This document shows, in pieces, positions 10,301-18,429 of a stretch of DNA of 64,000 nucleotides. This DNA comes from Lachnospiraceae bacterium (GTDB lineage Bacteria; Bacillota; Clostridia; Lachnospirales; Lachnospiraceae): assembly GCA_009911035.1 (NCBI GenBank), contig QXWO01000021.1, forward strand, positions 24,681 through 88,680, given 5' to 3'. The notes beneath the pieces are model-generated. The model had not been told where the DNA came from and ran no database searches. It saw nothing but the letters and a program-made list of their open reading frames with translations. How positions within the stretch are numbered: the first letter of the stretch is position 1; each line of letters opens with the position of its first letter. The position numbers were made by a program, and so were the translations under genes.

Positions 10301-10850
10301 AAAGATCGGTCTGGTACACCCCATCGAACTGGACGAAGAAGGGAAAAAGGCATGGCAGGAACAGCTTGAGGATTATGAAATCACCCAGCCTGTGGAGCAG
10401 ATAAAGCGGCCTGTATACCGGGTAACGAAAGAGGAGGAGAACAGCCAGAGCATGGACCGTTTCGGCGGCTGTATCATAAATGATTTGTCGCTGGGAGGGA
10501 AACTGCTTGGGGCCGGCTGGTACCGTGGGTCTGTGACTGACGGCGGCGGTTTTGACACTTATTACAGGGAAGATGCAGAAACCGGACTTGGCGTGGAACT
10601 TCATTTCTCCGGAAGCTTTGTGGGAGGTGAAAACGAAGAAGTCATCATTTACGATGCAAGATTTTATAAAGCGGGCGATGTTAAAAGAGGCAGCTATGTT
10701 TACGATGAAGCGGATAAGGAAAAAGCATGTTTCCTGAAAGATGTCCCGCCCAGATATTTCAGTGAGGTGGTGATGCAGATCGCGAAGGCTGCGGCGTCCT
10801 CCAGTGAGAAGGATGAGAATTGGAAAAGCGGGAGAATGGGGGACAGATAG
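7272..10850 (+). CDS. DUF4132 domain giant protein
   Basis: 1192 residues. ATG 7272 follows a GGGGAGG site at 7256-7262; a second ATG is at 7275. The first 800 or so residues are alpha-helical with repeated hydrophobic/charged helices, consistent with a HEAT-like solenoid. The C-terminal third carries the DUF4132 pattern: 'ADRIVPDLGFD', 'FRVTITPELEIEIFDETGKK', 'WKNLFVKNPVMHQFAIGLIW' and 'IHPIEL'-like 'VHPIELDEEGK'. No enzymatic activity is established for this domain. It closes the operon and is the largest component of the putative complex with the VWA and SWIM proteins. Codon use and GC look like the neighbouring genes, with no sign of recent transfer. Confidence 0.85.
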   Translation: MMNPRDMHSRKLIEVIEQIPLPKDKMALAEDYLMQEAGDEVLEQFDFQDLSEIEGGKSAKVFYELTRKGRKEEAGRLFKLLFAIGWSTCCHMTPIGSLYTGKDQIIGEADKVAAVYAPEIGMQQYLQNGQVINRLIALADNDPEVIKRAAGYQKNKFDNGKLVLLAVYFMMKYSGAEESSIKSEGFLENIGKIFGPRDKAKEAVVQIAKEDMPLMEQYENIIISSFDNMYKNQIDPHTLSVIQKAVRENSMSGKALQLANKAGHVDAFLLKLLGSMAYLNFRLSVRLKNIVRLSLAVSTETALDAMLQVSRGLPADIGKKGGNYDQIFEIDSARYLRWAANKNLGTILKEQLEGNQNCFLKVLDEVDTDTSGRMIEVLKESKPELCQTILANRSGRAREKLIAVLIGNDYANGDIIKGYLRGETKVDALYPYADQIAQKNTYSGWRERNSVNEYRKHYQDEAFDRRCQVYMLMKHYLYFFHDEITQRIGSKGQKIIEIFRNFDKEGLTVERQLSGFVLFHDFLYGEKNKRDFTDIVEKCFGEYLENRREETVSAFLNAEAAGRFLGLRVMGKDARQNKKEILSYTQDGSKAVKEELLHILCQQREWEEEVMALFASKKAAERELAIKTLLSWQEQEKDYQDLFRQALEKEKNGKVRELLCNALRIEPEKGSGAKVLAQEDLVKEMHKGGKKRSLAWAYETPFSQVHKSNGDLAQEEYLQAVLLCYASMGKCGISQNAVMLAQDLNQEEFAVYVNELFDKWLEAGAEAKKRWVLYASSIHGGPEIISKLKHQIQEWPQHARGAIASDAVEALALNPLPQALLIVDGIARKFKFKQVKAAAGRALEFAAEQLGITSQELADRIVPDLGFDENMERSFDYGERTFRVTITPELEIEIFDETGKKLKNMPAPGKRDDEQKAKASYEEFKQMKKQMKMTITSQKMRLEQALSTGREWSVEAWKNLFVKNPVMHQFAIGLIWGIYEDRKLICSFRYMEDGSFNTQDEEEYELAAEGKIGLVHPIELDEEGKKAWQEQLEDYEITQPVEQIKRPVYRVTKEEENSQSMDRFGGCIINDLSLGGKLLGAGWYRGSVTDGGGFDTYYREDAETGLGVELHFSGSFVGGENEEVIIYDARFYKAGDVKRGSYVYDEADKEKACFLKDVPPRYFSEVVMQIAKAAASSSEKDENWKSGRMGDR

Positions 10851-10930
10851 ATATATGGCTTTTATTCTGATTGGCGCAGGAACATTGTTGATGGTGGTAT
10901 AGTACCTATATGGAAAAGACAGGGACAGTT

Positions 10931-10958
10931 TTGCAAACAGGTAATATACTATTATAAG
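10931..10958 (+). promoter_or_regulatory. Candidate promoter of the ferritin-like gene
   Basis: TTGCAA, 16 bases, TATAAG; it lies 26 bases before the start codon and just upstream of an AAAGGAGAT ribosome site. The -10 box is two off consensus, so this is tentative. Confidence 0.35.
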
Positions 10959-10983
10959 ATTTTAAAAAGGAGATTCTCTTAAT

Positions 10984-11532
10984 ATGCAGGAAAGAGTAAA
11001 TCCTTTCGTTAGCAATTGCAGTTTTTCCGGTGTAAAACCAATCATGGCGGACTTACCATACCCGCCTGTTCAGGTGAAGGAGAGGAACCTGATGTATGCC
11101 AACATGCTCAGTGTCGATTATTGCGGCGCCGTGTCGGAATTATCTGCCATTACACAGTATATCAATAATGAAAACCGCCTGTCCTGTAATCACTGCCCTA
11201 TGGCAAAAACACTTCTGGGAATTGGAATGGCGGAAATGATGCATTTACAGAAATTAGGTGAACTGATTTTTTTACTGGGAGGCACCATTGATTTTACTGC
11301 GAAATACCGAAACGGAAGGCCGAAAATGTGGACGCCGGAGTATCTGTCAATTCCTGAAAATACAGCGCATATGCTGATGGCGGACATAGAGGCTGAAAAA
11401 GATGCGATCCGGCAGTATGAAGCCCATATCAATGGAATCAGTGACGAATATGTCACTGCAGTACTGAAAAGAATCATCATGGATGAAGAATATCATATTA
11501 TGCTTCTGCAGTATTTAATGAAAGAGCTGTAA
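10984..11532 (+). CDS. Ferritin-like di-iron domain protein
   Basis: 182 residues. A four-helix ferritin-like fold is indicated by metal-ligand motifs on four helices: Glu in 'YCGAVSELSAITQY', ExxH in 'MAEMMHLQKLGEL', Glu in 'ADIEAEKDAIRQYEAHI', and ExxH in 'MDEEYHIMLLQYLM'. The spacing fits rubrerythrin- or bacterioferritin-like di-iron proteins rather than manganese catalase, which is longer. It has no rubredoxin domain, but a 'CNHCP' pair sits between helices. Expected cytoplasmic role is peroxide or iron handling in an anaerobe. It is monocistronic with a good ribosome site (AAAGGAGAT). Confidence 0.8.
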   Translation: MQERVNPFVSNCSFSGVKPIMADLPYPPVQVKERNLMYANMLSVDYCGAVSELSAITQYINNENRLSCNHCPMAKTLLGIGMAEMMHLQKLGELIFLLGGTIDFTAKYRNGRPKMWTPEYLSIPENTAHMLMADIEAEKDAIRQYEAHINGISDEYVTAVLKRIIMDEEYHIMLLQYLMKEL

Positions 11533-11690
11533 AATCACATCTCCCTAACCAAAGCTTCCTGCGGACAAAAATTCTGCACATGAAATACAGTTGGTTACGG
11601 GAATCGGACGGTTTGGGACATTTTCATTAAGAAAACAAAAAAACATTACGATAGATAAAGTGAAAAGGTCTTGAAACGGAGGGAAATTTT

Positions 11691-12338
11691 ATGAATATAC
11701 CATTATTTCGCGCAGCAGGCAGCAGCCCTAACGGAATCTTTGCCGGAAATAGCTCCATTATGCAGGGGAACAGGCTGAAAAGCACCCAGGAAAAGGAACA
11801 GCGTCAGCAGAAGACAGCCGGGCAGATAGAATTCTGGGAGCAGCAGAAAGCAAACCTTAAAAACATGGAGAGCGAAACCTTAGAGGAAATTGTCCGTAAG
11901 CTGGAAATGTTCCATAATTATGACGATGAGATTGCCGCGGCAAAGGCAGCCTATAATAACGAGCAGATGTTCCATATCCTGGACGAAGCCAGAGAACAGG
12001 GCGAAAAGATCGCCGAAGCCGTGGAGAAGACCGAACCCAAGACTCCCGAGGAGAGGAAAGAGGAGCTTGTGGAGGAAGCCCTTGGAACCGACGATGAGAA
12101 GGGTGTTTTGTCAGAGGTTATGGACGAAATGCTGGAAGAAGTCACGGAGATCGTGGAAGAAGTAAGCGAAAATGCAAAAACCCTGACCCAGGAAACGCAG
12201 GAGGAATTTACAGAAAAGATGGCGGAAAATGCGCAGGAGATGACGGCGCTTACAGAAAGCCGGCAGACTGCTTTAGAACAGGAGTCCGCCGAAATAAAGG
12301 CAGAGATGATTTATAAGAGATTTGACATGCGTATCTGA
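11691..12338 (+). CDS. Coiled-coil protein of unknown function
   Basis: 215 residues, starting after a strong ribosome site (ACGGAGGGAAATTTT). The N-terminal 25 residues are Gly/Ser/Asn-rich; the rest is highly charged and Glu/Lys-rich with heptad-like patterning ('QTAGQIEFWEQQKANLKNME'-type helices, then long Glu-rich stretches). It has no signal peptide, membrane segment or catalytic motif. It resembles hypothetical helical proteins common in Lachnospiraceae that may be structural or spore related, but I cannot assign it. Confidence 0.7.
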   Translation: MNIPLFRAAGSSPNGIFAGNSSIMQGNRLKSTQEKEQRQQKTAGQIEFWEQQKANLKNMESETLEEIVRKLEMFHNYDDEIAAAKAAYNNEQMFHILDEAREQGEKIAEAVEKTEPKTPEERKEELVEEALGTDDEKGVLSEVMDEMLEEVTEIVEEVSENAKTLTQETQEEFTEKMAENAQEMTALTESRQTALEQESAEIKAEMIYKRFDMRI

Positions 12339-12378
12339 CCTTTTCCTAAAATAATACTGAAACACCTGACATATGGAT

Positions 12379-12414
12379 AATGTCAAAAACCTAGATGGCG
12401 AGGTTTTTGACATT
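12379..12414 (+). terminator. Perfect 14-bp inverted repeat, probable bidirectional terminator
   Basis: AATGTCAAAAACCT and its exact complement flank an 8-base loop, 40 bases after the coiled-coil gene. Only ATTTAG follows, so the U-tract is poor; the A/U-rich stem ends could act instead. An operator role is possible. Confidence 0.5.
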
Positions 12415-12630
12415 ATTTAGTATACAGAATTTGTTGTTTTTGATTTGACTTTGTTAACAGGCCAAATGCCTGCCTGCGGTATATGGCGGGGGCCGGATGC
12501 TATTATATTTGTTTTGGCAGGAGAATACAAGCAGGGTTAAATGTCACGGTTTACAGACCCTGTATTTATTTGCTATAATAAACATTAACTTAATATAATT
12601 AAGAAAAAGAATAACAAAGGATGACAAAAG

Positions 12631-13203
12631 ATGATGGAATCACTGATACATATGGATGGAAATTTTTTATTGTTTATTCAGGAGAACATAAGAAATCCGG
12701 TACTTGATCCGGTTATGCAGGTTATCACCTCGCTGGGAAATGCAGGAATCATCTGGATTTTGCTTACAATCTTTCTTCTTGCATTCAGGCGTACAAGAAA
12801 AATCGGGATCATGAGCGCCTGTGCGCTGGTCTGCTCCCTGCTGGTCAACAACATTCTGCTTAAGAATCTTGTGGCAAGGGTCAGGCCTTACATAGCGGTG
12901 GAAGGGCTGGTACCGATTGTTCCAAGGCCTTCAGAGTTTTCCTTTCCTTCAGGCCATGCGGGAAGTTCCTTTGCATCAGGCAGCGTCCTGTACCGCAGGC
13001 TGCCGAAAAAGTGCGGAATTCCAATTCTGATTCTTGCCATTTTGATTTCTTTTTCCCGGTTATATGTGGGCGTCCATTATCCTACGGATGTGCTGGCAGG
13101 AATGCTGACAGGAATCGGATGCGGTTATGCGGGGGAATGGACGATGAGGAATAAAAAAAGGTCTAACAGGCAGATTATTGAACAGATAAATAAAGGTTTA
13201 TAA
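12631..13203 (+). CDS. PAP2 superfamily membrane phosphatase
   Basis: 190 residues, polytopic (about five membrane helices). The three signature motifs of PAP2 lipid phosphatases are present in order: KxxxxRPR-like 'KNLVARVRPY', 'PSGHAGSSFASG' (catalytic His) and 'SRLYVGVHYPTDVLAG' (second catalytic His and Asp). Likely substrates are undecaprenyl pyrophosphate or phosphatidic/phosphatidylglycerol phosphate, dephosphorylated on the outer face of the membrane. Size fits the BcrC/PgpB class. It is followed closely by the DUF362 gene with its own ribosome site. Confidence 0.88.
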   Translation: MMESLIHMDGNFLLFIQENIRNPVLDPVMQVITSLGNAGIIWILLTIFLLAFRRTRKIGIMSACALVCSLLVNNILLKNLVARVRPYIAVEGLVPIVPRPSEFSFPSGHAGSSFASGSVLYRRLPKKCGIPILILAILISFSRLYVGVHYPTDVLAGMLTGIGCGYAGEWTMRNKKRSNRQIIEQINKGL

Positions 13204-13231
13204 TATTATAAACAAAATCAGGAGGTCAAAA

Positions 13232-14098
13232 ATGAAAGCAAAAGTGTATTTTTCAAGAACTATCACCCCGGAAAAAGTCCTGGAGCTCTATCAGAAGGTG
13301 GATAAGGAGCTGCCCGGAAAGGTAGCAATCAAGATTCACTCGGGGGAAACCGGCAACCAGAATTTCTTAAAACCGGAGTTTTGGAAACCTGTCATTGATT
13401 ATGTGGGAGGAACGGTGGCAGAGTGCAACACTGCCTATGAAGGCGGCCGGGATACCACAGAAAAACATTTGAAAACATTGGAAGAACATGGATGGAGTAA
13501 ATACTTTGAGGTGGATTTACTGGATGCCGAAGGGCCTGACATGGAGCTTCCAATTCCTGACGGAAAGAAGATCAGGAAAAACTATGTAGGGAAGAATCTT
13601 GCCAGATATGAGTCCATGCTGGTGCTGTCACATTTTAAAGGACACCCTATGGGAGGCTATGGCGGGGCAATCAAGCAGTTATCCATCGGCCTTGCATCTT
13701 CCTACGGAAAAGGCTACATTCACGGTGTGGGTGACATGGATGCTTTCTGGACATCCGACCATGATTCATTTTTGGAATCCATGGCTGACGCCGCATCCTC
13801 TGTAATAGATTACTTCCATGGAAATATCGTTTACATCAATGTAATGAAGAATATGTCGGTGGATTGTGACTGCTGTGCAGTTGCAGAAGATCCCTGCATG
13901 AAAGATATCGGAATTTTAGCCTCTATAGATCCTGTTGCCATTGACAAGGCATGTCTGGACCTGGTATACGCCGCAGACGACCCCGGCCGGGATCATCTGC
14001 TTGAGCGTATTGAATCTTTAAACGGTGTCCATACCATTGACGCCGCCGCAGAACTTGGGTTCGGCGTGAAAGAATATGAATTGATTGAAACAGACTGA
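13232..14098 (+). CDS. DUF362 domain protein
   Basis: 288 residues, start behind AGGAGG at 13221. The features are those of DUF362 proteins: 'VAIKIHSGETGNQNFLKPEF' near the N-terminus, 'LSHFKGHPMGGYGGAIKQLS' in the middle and 'ILASIDPVAIDKACLDLVY' near the end. A Cys cluster ('DCDCCAVAEDPC') at about residue 210 may hold an Fe-S cluster or metal, although the classic 2[4Fe-4S] ferredoxin tail of longer DUF362 proteins is missing. Biochemical function is unknown. It ends 2 bases before the stop of the convergent transporter gene. Confidence 0.85.
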   Translation: MKAKVYFSRTITPEKVLELYQKVDKELPGKVAIKIHSGETGNQNFLKPEFWKPVIDYVGGTVAECNTAYEGGRDTTEKHLKTLEEHGWSKYFEVDLLDAEGPDMELPIPDGKKIRKNYVGKNLARYESMLVLSHFKGHPMGGYGGAIKQLSIGLASSYGKGYIHGVGDMDAFWTSDHDSFLESMADAASSVIDYFHGNIVYINVMKNMSVDCDCCAVAEDPCMKDIGILASIDPVAIDKACLDLVYAADDPGRDHLLERIESLNGVHTIDAAAELGFGVKEYELIETD

Positions 14099-14100
14099 TC

Positions 14101-15591
14101 TTACTTTTGTGCCTTTTTTCCACCGAAGGCGAACCAGCCCACAAGTGCGAGGAAGACAGCAGCTACAAGCATCCACCCTGCCAGCAGCATCGGATTTCCT
14201 TCTGATGCTGCCTGGGGGGCAAACATATCCCAATAGCCTTTCAGATAAATCACAATGATAAGGGCAGGTATCACATAAGTCATATATCCCCGCACAAACA
14301 ACGGAAATTTCGTCCCTTTTCCGGTATTTGCCTCTGCAATGAACTGCTCCCATCCCCATCCTCTTTTATGTGTACAGAACATTAAATATACAAGAGAGCC
14401 GAGAGGAAGAAGATTACTGGATACCAGAAAATCTTCTAAATCCATTATGCCTGTGCCGGGGCCTAAAGGCTGTATGCCTGAAAGCACATTAAAGCCAAGC
14501 ACCGCAGGCATGGATAAAATAATGATCAGCACAATGTTCACGGCTACAGCTTTTGTCCTTGATACGCCGAACAAATCAATGGCAAAGGAAATGATGTTCT
14601 CAAATACAGCGATGACAGTAGAGAGTGCGGCAAAGGATAAAAACAAAAAGAACAGCATTCCCCAAATGCGTCCTCCGGCCATCTGGCTAAATATCTGGGG
14701 CAGTGTGATAAAAATTAGGGAAGGGCCGGAACCTGGCTCAATTCCAAAGGAGAAGCAGGCGGGAATTATGATCATGCCGGCCATTAATGCCACAAACGTG
14801 TCAAGAATGCCAATGCTTATGGCTTCACCGCTTAAAGAGCGGTCTTTAGACAGGTAGCTGCCGAAAATAGCCATGGCGCCGATTCCAAGGCTCAAGGTGA
14901 AAAATGCCTGCGACATAGCGCCGAATACCACATCTCCGATTCCAATTTCCTTCATCTTCTGAAAATCAGGTATCAGGTAAAACTTCACGCCTTCTATTGC
15001 GCCGGGAAGTCTTACAGAGTGGACAGCCAGCACAACGATCAGCCCAAGCAGGGCAAGCATCATAATTTTTGTAATGCGTTCCACACCCTTCTGGACGCCA
15101 AGGGTACAGATGCCAAAAGCCAGAACTACTGCCAGGACCATCCAGAAAGTCAGCGTCCCCGGAGAGGCAAGCATGTCACTGAACTTACCGGCAACGATTT
15201 CTGCATTCATGGATTCTTTGCTGAAATCGCCCCGCCCGCAGCGGAAACAGTAGTACATCATCCAACCGGCAACCATAGTATAAAACATCATGAGCAGATA
15301 ATTTCCTGCCATTCCGAACCAGCCGTAGTGATGCCATTTCGTCCCTTGGGGTTCAAGTAGACGGAACGAAGTGGCGCAGCTTTTCTGACTGCCGCGGCCC
15401 ACCGAAAATTCACAGACCATAATCGGCCATCCCATCAATACCAGAAAGGCAAGATAAATAACAATAAAAGCAGCGCCTCCGTACTTTCCGGTCATGTAGG
15501 GAAACTTCCATACATTCCCGATTCCGATGGCGCAGCCTGCTGAAACAAGTATGAAACCCAGACGGCTTCCAAATTTTTCTCTTTCTTTCAT
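14101..15591 (-). CDS. Sodium-dependent transporter of the neurotransmitter:sodium symporter (SNF) family
   Basis: 496 residues with about 11-12 membrane helices. The N-terminal signature 'SAGCAIGIGNVWKFPYMTGK' is the unwound TM1 substrate/Na+ site of bacterial LeuT-like proteins. Further hallmarks are 'GGAAFIVIYLAFLVLMGWP' in TM2 and 'GIGAMAIFGSYLSKD' later. Expected role is Na+-coupled uptake of an amino acid or related amine. A GGGAG ribosome site (minus strand, 15598-15602) precedes the start. Convergent with the DUF362 gene with no room for a separate terminator. Confidence 0.92.
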   Translation of the reverse strand: MKEREKFGSRLGFILVSAGCAIGIGNVWKFPYMTGKYGGAAFIVIYLAFLVLMGWPIMVCEFSVGRGSQKSCATSFRLLEPQGTKWHHYGWFGMAGNYLLMMFYTMVAGWMMYYCFRCGRGDFSKESMNAEIVAGKFSDMLASPGTLTFWMVLAVVLAFGICTLGVQKGVERITKIMMLALLGLIVVLAVHSVRLPGAIEGVKFYLIPDFQKMKEIGIGDVVFGAMSQAFFTLSLGIGAMAIFGSYLSKDRSLSGEAISIGILDTFVALMAGMIIIPACFSFGIEPGSGPSLIFITLPQIFSQMAGGRIWGMLFFLFLSFAALSTVIAVFENIISFAIDLFGVSRTKAVAVNIVLIIILSMPAVLGFNVLSGIQPLGPGTGIMDLEDFLVSSNLLPLGSLVYLMFCTHKRGWGWEQFIAEANTGKGTKFPLFVRGYMTYVIPALIIVIYLKGYWDMFAPQAASEGNPMLLAGWMLVAAVFLALVGWFAFGGKKAQK

Positions 15592-15742
15592 TTGTAGTCT
15601 CCCTTCGCTTTTTGCAGCAAATCCATTATACAGACTTTTGCAGGGACTGTCAAACTGCGAAATACGAAAGATGCGGCCTGTGCTGCCTCCATCCGGGCAT
15701 GCAATATCCGTCAGAGACAGCAGGAAGCCGGCAGCGGGATAT

Positions 15743-16440
15743 TTAATCCCCCTCTACCATCCGGTATCCGATACCGATTTCGGGGCGGCCGGGTTATTTT
15801 CGATTTTATGGCGGACATTTGCCATGTTGACACGCAGGATCTGGTTGTTGTTATCCGTGTAAGGCCCCCATATTTTTTCCATGATGGAGGTATAGGTCAG
15901 CACTTTGCCGGAATTTCTGGCAAGCAGGATCAGGAGTTTATATTCAATCTGGGTCAGGTGGATAATATTGCCCTTTAAAGTCACCACGTGGTCTTCAAAG
16001 TTGATGGTCAGATTGTTGTGATGGTAGGGCCTTGGGTGGATGGAGGACATGTCCTGCATCTGGGAACTGTGGCGCAGGGAGGTGCGGATCCGGGCAAGCA
16101 GCTCCACGGTGCCAAAGGGCTTGGTGATATAGTCGTCGGCGCCAAGATCAAGGGCATGGGCCTTTTCGTGTTCGTTGCTGCGGGCGGAGATCACAAGAAT
16201 AGGGGTGGCTGTCCACTCCCGAAGTTTTTGGATGACCTCCATGCCGTCCATGTCGGGAAGCCCCAGATTTAGCAGGATAACGTCCGGGCAGATGGAGGCA
16301 GACAAATGCATGCCTTCCTTTCCGGTAGAAGCCGTAGTGATTTTGTAGCCCTGTTTTTTTTAGGTGGTGGATATAAAGACGCGGATATTTTCTTCGTCCT
16401 CTATCAGTAAAATGTGTGCTTTGACAATGGGTTTATGCAT
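15743..16440 (-). pseudogene. Decayed KdpE-type response regulator
   Basis: Reads as an OmpR/PhoB-family regulator of the KdpE type: 'MHKPIVKAHILLIEDEENIR' at the start, receiver core, then a winged-helix domain ('LTQIEYKLLILLARNSGKVL', 'QILRVNMANVRHKIENNPA'). Three lesions: an in-frame TAA after residue 26 (16360-16362), the phospho-acceptor Asp replaced by Asn ('VILLNLGLPDMDG'), and a small deletion near 15775 that shifts the frame so the last residues 'EIGIGYRMVEGD' are read in another frame. The start overlaps the kdpD remnant stop (ATGCATAA), as in intact kdpDE operons. No kdpABC genes are nearby. Confidence 0.85.
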
Positions 16441-16622
16441 GATGGGCCTCCATGGGAAGCGTAAAGGTGAACTGGCATCCGTTTTTGTGGTTGGCAGCAG
16501 TGATGATGCCGTTGTGGGCAGCGATGTTGGTTTTGCAGATGGAAAGGCCGATGCCCATTCCCTTATGTCCGTCGGAGTTTTCAAGCAGGTTGATGATCAC
16601 CTGTTCGAAAGGAAAGGCGTTA
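16433..16622 (-). pseudogene. KdpD sensor kinase remnant (C-terminal fragment)
   Basis: Minus-strand translation gives 'FEQVIINLLENS' (the ATPase N-box) joined directly to 'DGHKGMGIGLSICKTNIAAH' (the G2 box) and ending 'CQFTFTLPMEAHHA'. The normal 40-50 residues between those boxes are deleted, and everything upstream is gone, replaced by the promoter region of the GH25 gene. This is clearly the tail of a KdpD-type histidine kinase, next to its decayed kdpE partner. Confidence 0.8.
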
Positions 16623-16724
16623 AAATATTGTTAAGAACAGATAGGGGAAAAATTTACTTGGTATTCATGCCGGTTTTGATTTATAATATTAACATCACAA
16701 AAAAATATAAATTTGAGGGAAAAG

Positions 16725-18368
16725 ATGGATAGATACAATAAGAAAAGAAAGAGCGGTGGAAGAAACAAAGATACAGGGCTTGCGGCAGTGACAGCAGGGG
16801 CAGGGATTTTGCTTGTGCTGATACTTGCTGTGGCAATCGGGATATTTATTAATAATAGTAAAAAACAAAGGGAGGAAGTGGAGGCGGAAATAGCCGCCTG
16901 GGAAGAACTGGAATCCCCCCGGGAAGCCGGCGAGGAAGCCGGTGTGGGAAATTCCCCTGACGAGCAGGATAGTTCCTTAAAAGAGGAAGATACACAAGAC
17001 CCGCAGCAGACGGGAGAGGGTGGATCAGAAGAAACGAAAGAAAAACAGGAAGATCAGGCAGTGCAGGAGTCTGCAAAGGAACCGGGCGCTGCTGCCGGGG
17101 TGGGCGCTTTAGATGATGCCCAGGATCCCCAGAGCTCCGGTGCGGCGGGGAATGAACAGGCAGGCGCGGCAGTGACCATATCCGGTCTTGACAGGGATGA
17201 GACAGACAGCCTGTCCATGGGGATAGACGTATCCAAATACCAGGGAACCATAGACTGGGCCAAAGTGGGGCAGTCGGGTGTGGAGTTTGCCATGATCCGC
17301 GTAGGCTATAGGGCCAAGTCAACAGGGGAGATCCTGGAAGATCCTACGGCAAGATACAATATGCAGGAGGCACAGGCGGCAGGAATCAAAATAGGCGCCT
17401 ATTTCTTTTCTTCTGCGGTTTCCAGAGAAGAAGCAAAAGAGGAAGCCGCTTTTACGAAGGACATTATTGCAAAATACAGAATTACTTATCCGGTAGCCTA
17501 TAACTGTGAGGACTTTCAGTCCCCGGACAGCAGACAGTACGGACTGGACGCAGGTACACGGACTGACCTTGCCTGCGCTTTTCTGGATGAAATTGCGGCG
17601 GCAGGCTATACCCCCATGTTCTATGCTTCCAAAAGTGAGCTTGAGGGCAATGCCCAGTGGAATACCGATGTGCTTGCGGGAAAATACAAAATATGGGTGG
17701 CACAGTACCCGGACCAGCCCTATCCTCAGACGGCCGCCTCCAGCTATGGGGGGACCCATGCCATGTGGCAGTATACCAGTCAGGGGACGGTGGAAGGAAT
17801 TTCCAAAAAAACAGATGTAAATATTGCCTATTTCGGATATACAAAGGAAGCCAGCGCCAAGGATGAAACGCCGGCGGAAACGGTGGAGGCGGATCCGGAA
17901 GTAGGGATCATTTTTACAGAGGTAAATGAAACAGTGACAGCCAAACAGGAGACAAACCTGCGCTCGGAGCCCAGTACTTTAAATGATGGGTCAGTGGTAG
18001 GAAAACTGGTGCACGGGGATACGGCAACCCGGACGGGAATCGGACATAACGGATGGTCAAGGCTCATTTACAACGGCCAGACCCTGTATGCAGTGACCAA
18101 CTATCTGACCACAGACATGAACGATACAGGACAGCAGGCACCGCCCCAGGGGCCGGTCTATACGCCTGTCAATGAACAGGTGACGGCGAAAATGGAGACG
18201 AACCTGCGCTCCCAGCCGGGAACAGCCAGCGACGATACCATTGTGGGACTTTTGCACAACGGGGAGATCCTTACAAGGACGGCTATCGGGGATAACGGCT
18301 GGTCACAGCTTGACTATAACGGTCAGACAGTATATGCGGTTTCCAGCTACCTTACTCTGGCGCAGTAA
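16725..18368 (+). CDS. Membrane-anchored GH25 muramidase with two SH3-like domains
   Basis: 547 residues from ATG 16725 (GAGGG just upstream). Order: basic N-terminus, one membrane helix (about 19-41), a Glu/Gly/Ala-rich low-complexity linker (about 45-155), the GH25 catalytic domain (about 165-360) and two bacterial SH3-type repeats (about 400-460 and 485-545) that share 'ETNLRS' and 'NGW' motifs. GH25 landmarks include 'MGIDVSKYQGTIDWAKV', 'MIRVGYR', 'KIWVAQYPDQP' and 'MWQYTSQGTVEGI'. The usual Asp of the catalytic DxE pair is Asn here ('VAYNCEDF') while the Glu is kept. Expected to cut the glycan of peptidoglycan while tethered outside the membrane. Confidence 0.9.
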   Translation: MDRYNKKRKSGGRNKDTGLAAVTAGAGILLVLILAVAIGIFINNSKKQREEVEAEIAAWEELESPREAGEEAGVGNSPDEQDSSLKEEDTQDPQQTGEGGSEETKEKQEDQAVQESAKEPGAAAGVGALDDAQDPQSSGAAGNEQAGAAVTISGLDRDETDSLSMGIDVSKYQGTIDWAKVGQSGVEFAMIRVGYRAKSTGEILEDPTARYNMQEAQAAGIKIGAYFFSSAVSREEAKEEAAFTKDIIAKYRITYPVAYNCEDFQSPDSRQYGLDAGTRTDLACAFLDEIAAAGYTPMFYASKSELEGNAQWNTDVLAGKYKIWVAQYPDQPYPQTAASSYGGTHAMWQYTSQGTVEGISKKTDVNIAYFGYTKEASAKDETPAETVEADPEVGIIFTEVNETVTAKQETNLRSEPSTLNDGSVVGKLVHGDTATRTGIGHNGWSRLIYNGQTLYAVTNYLTTDMNDTGQQAPPQGPVYTPVNEQVTAKMETNLRSQPGTASDDTIVGLLHNGEILTRTAIGDNGWSQLDYNGQTVYAVSSYLTLAQ

Positions 18369-18429
18369 ATGAAAGAATTTTTTGATATTTCATAAATGCA
18401 CAAAAAGAAGCAAAGAAATGAGGATGTTT

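Noticed and set aside
13998-14110. Frameshift or fusion between the DUF362 gene and the transporter
   Set aside because: They are convergent, with stops 2 bases apart, and both proteins are full length.
14339-14857. 172-codon plus-strand frame
   Set aside because: Antisense shadow of the sodium-dependent transporter; no ribosome site.
16364-16732. 122-codon plus-strand frame reading into the GH25 start region
   Set aside because: Antisense to the kdpDE remnants, whose motifs are unambiguous; the plus-strand translation has no recognisable feature.
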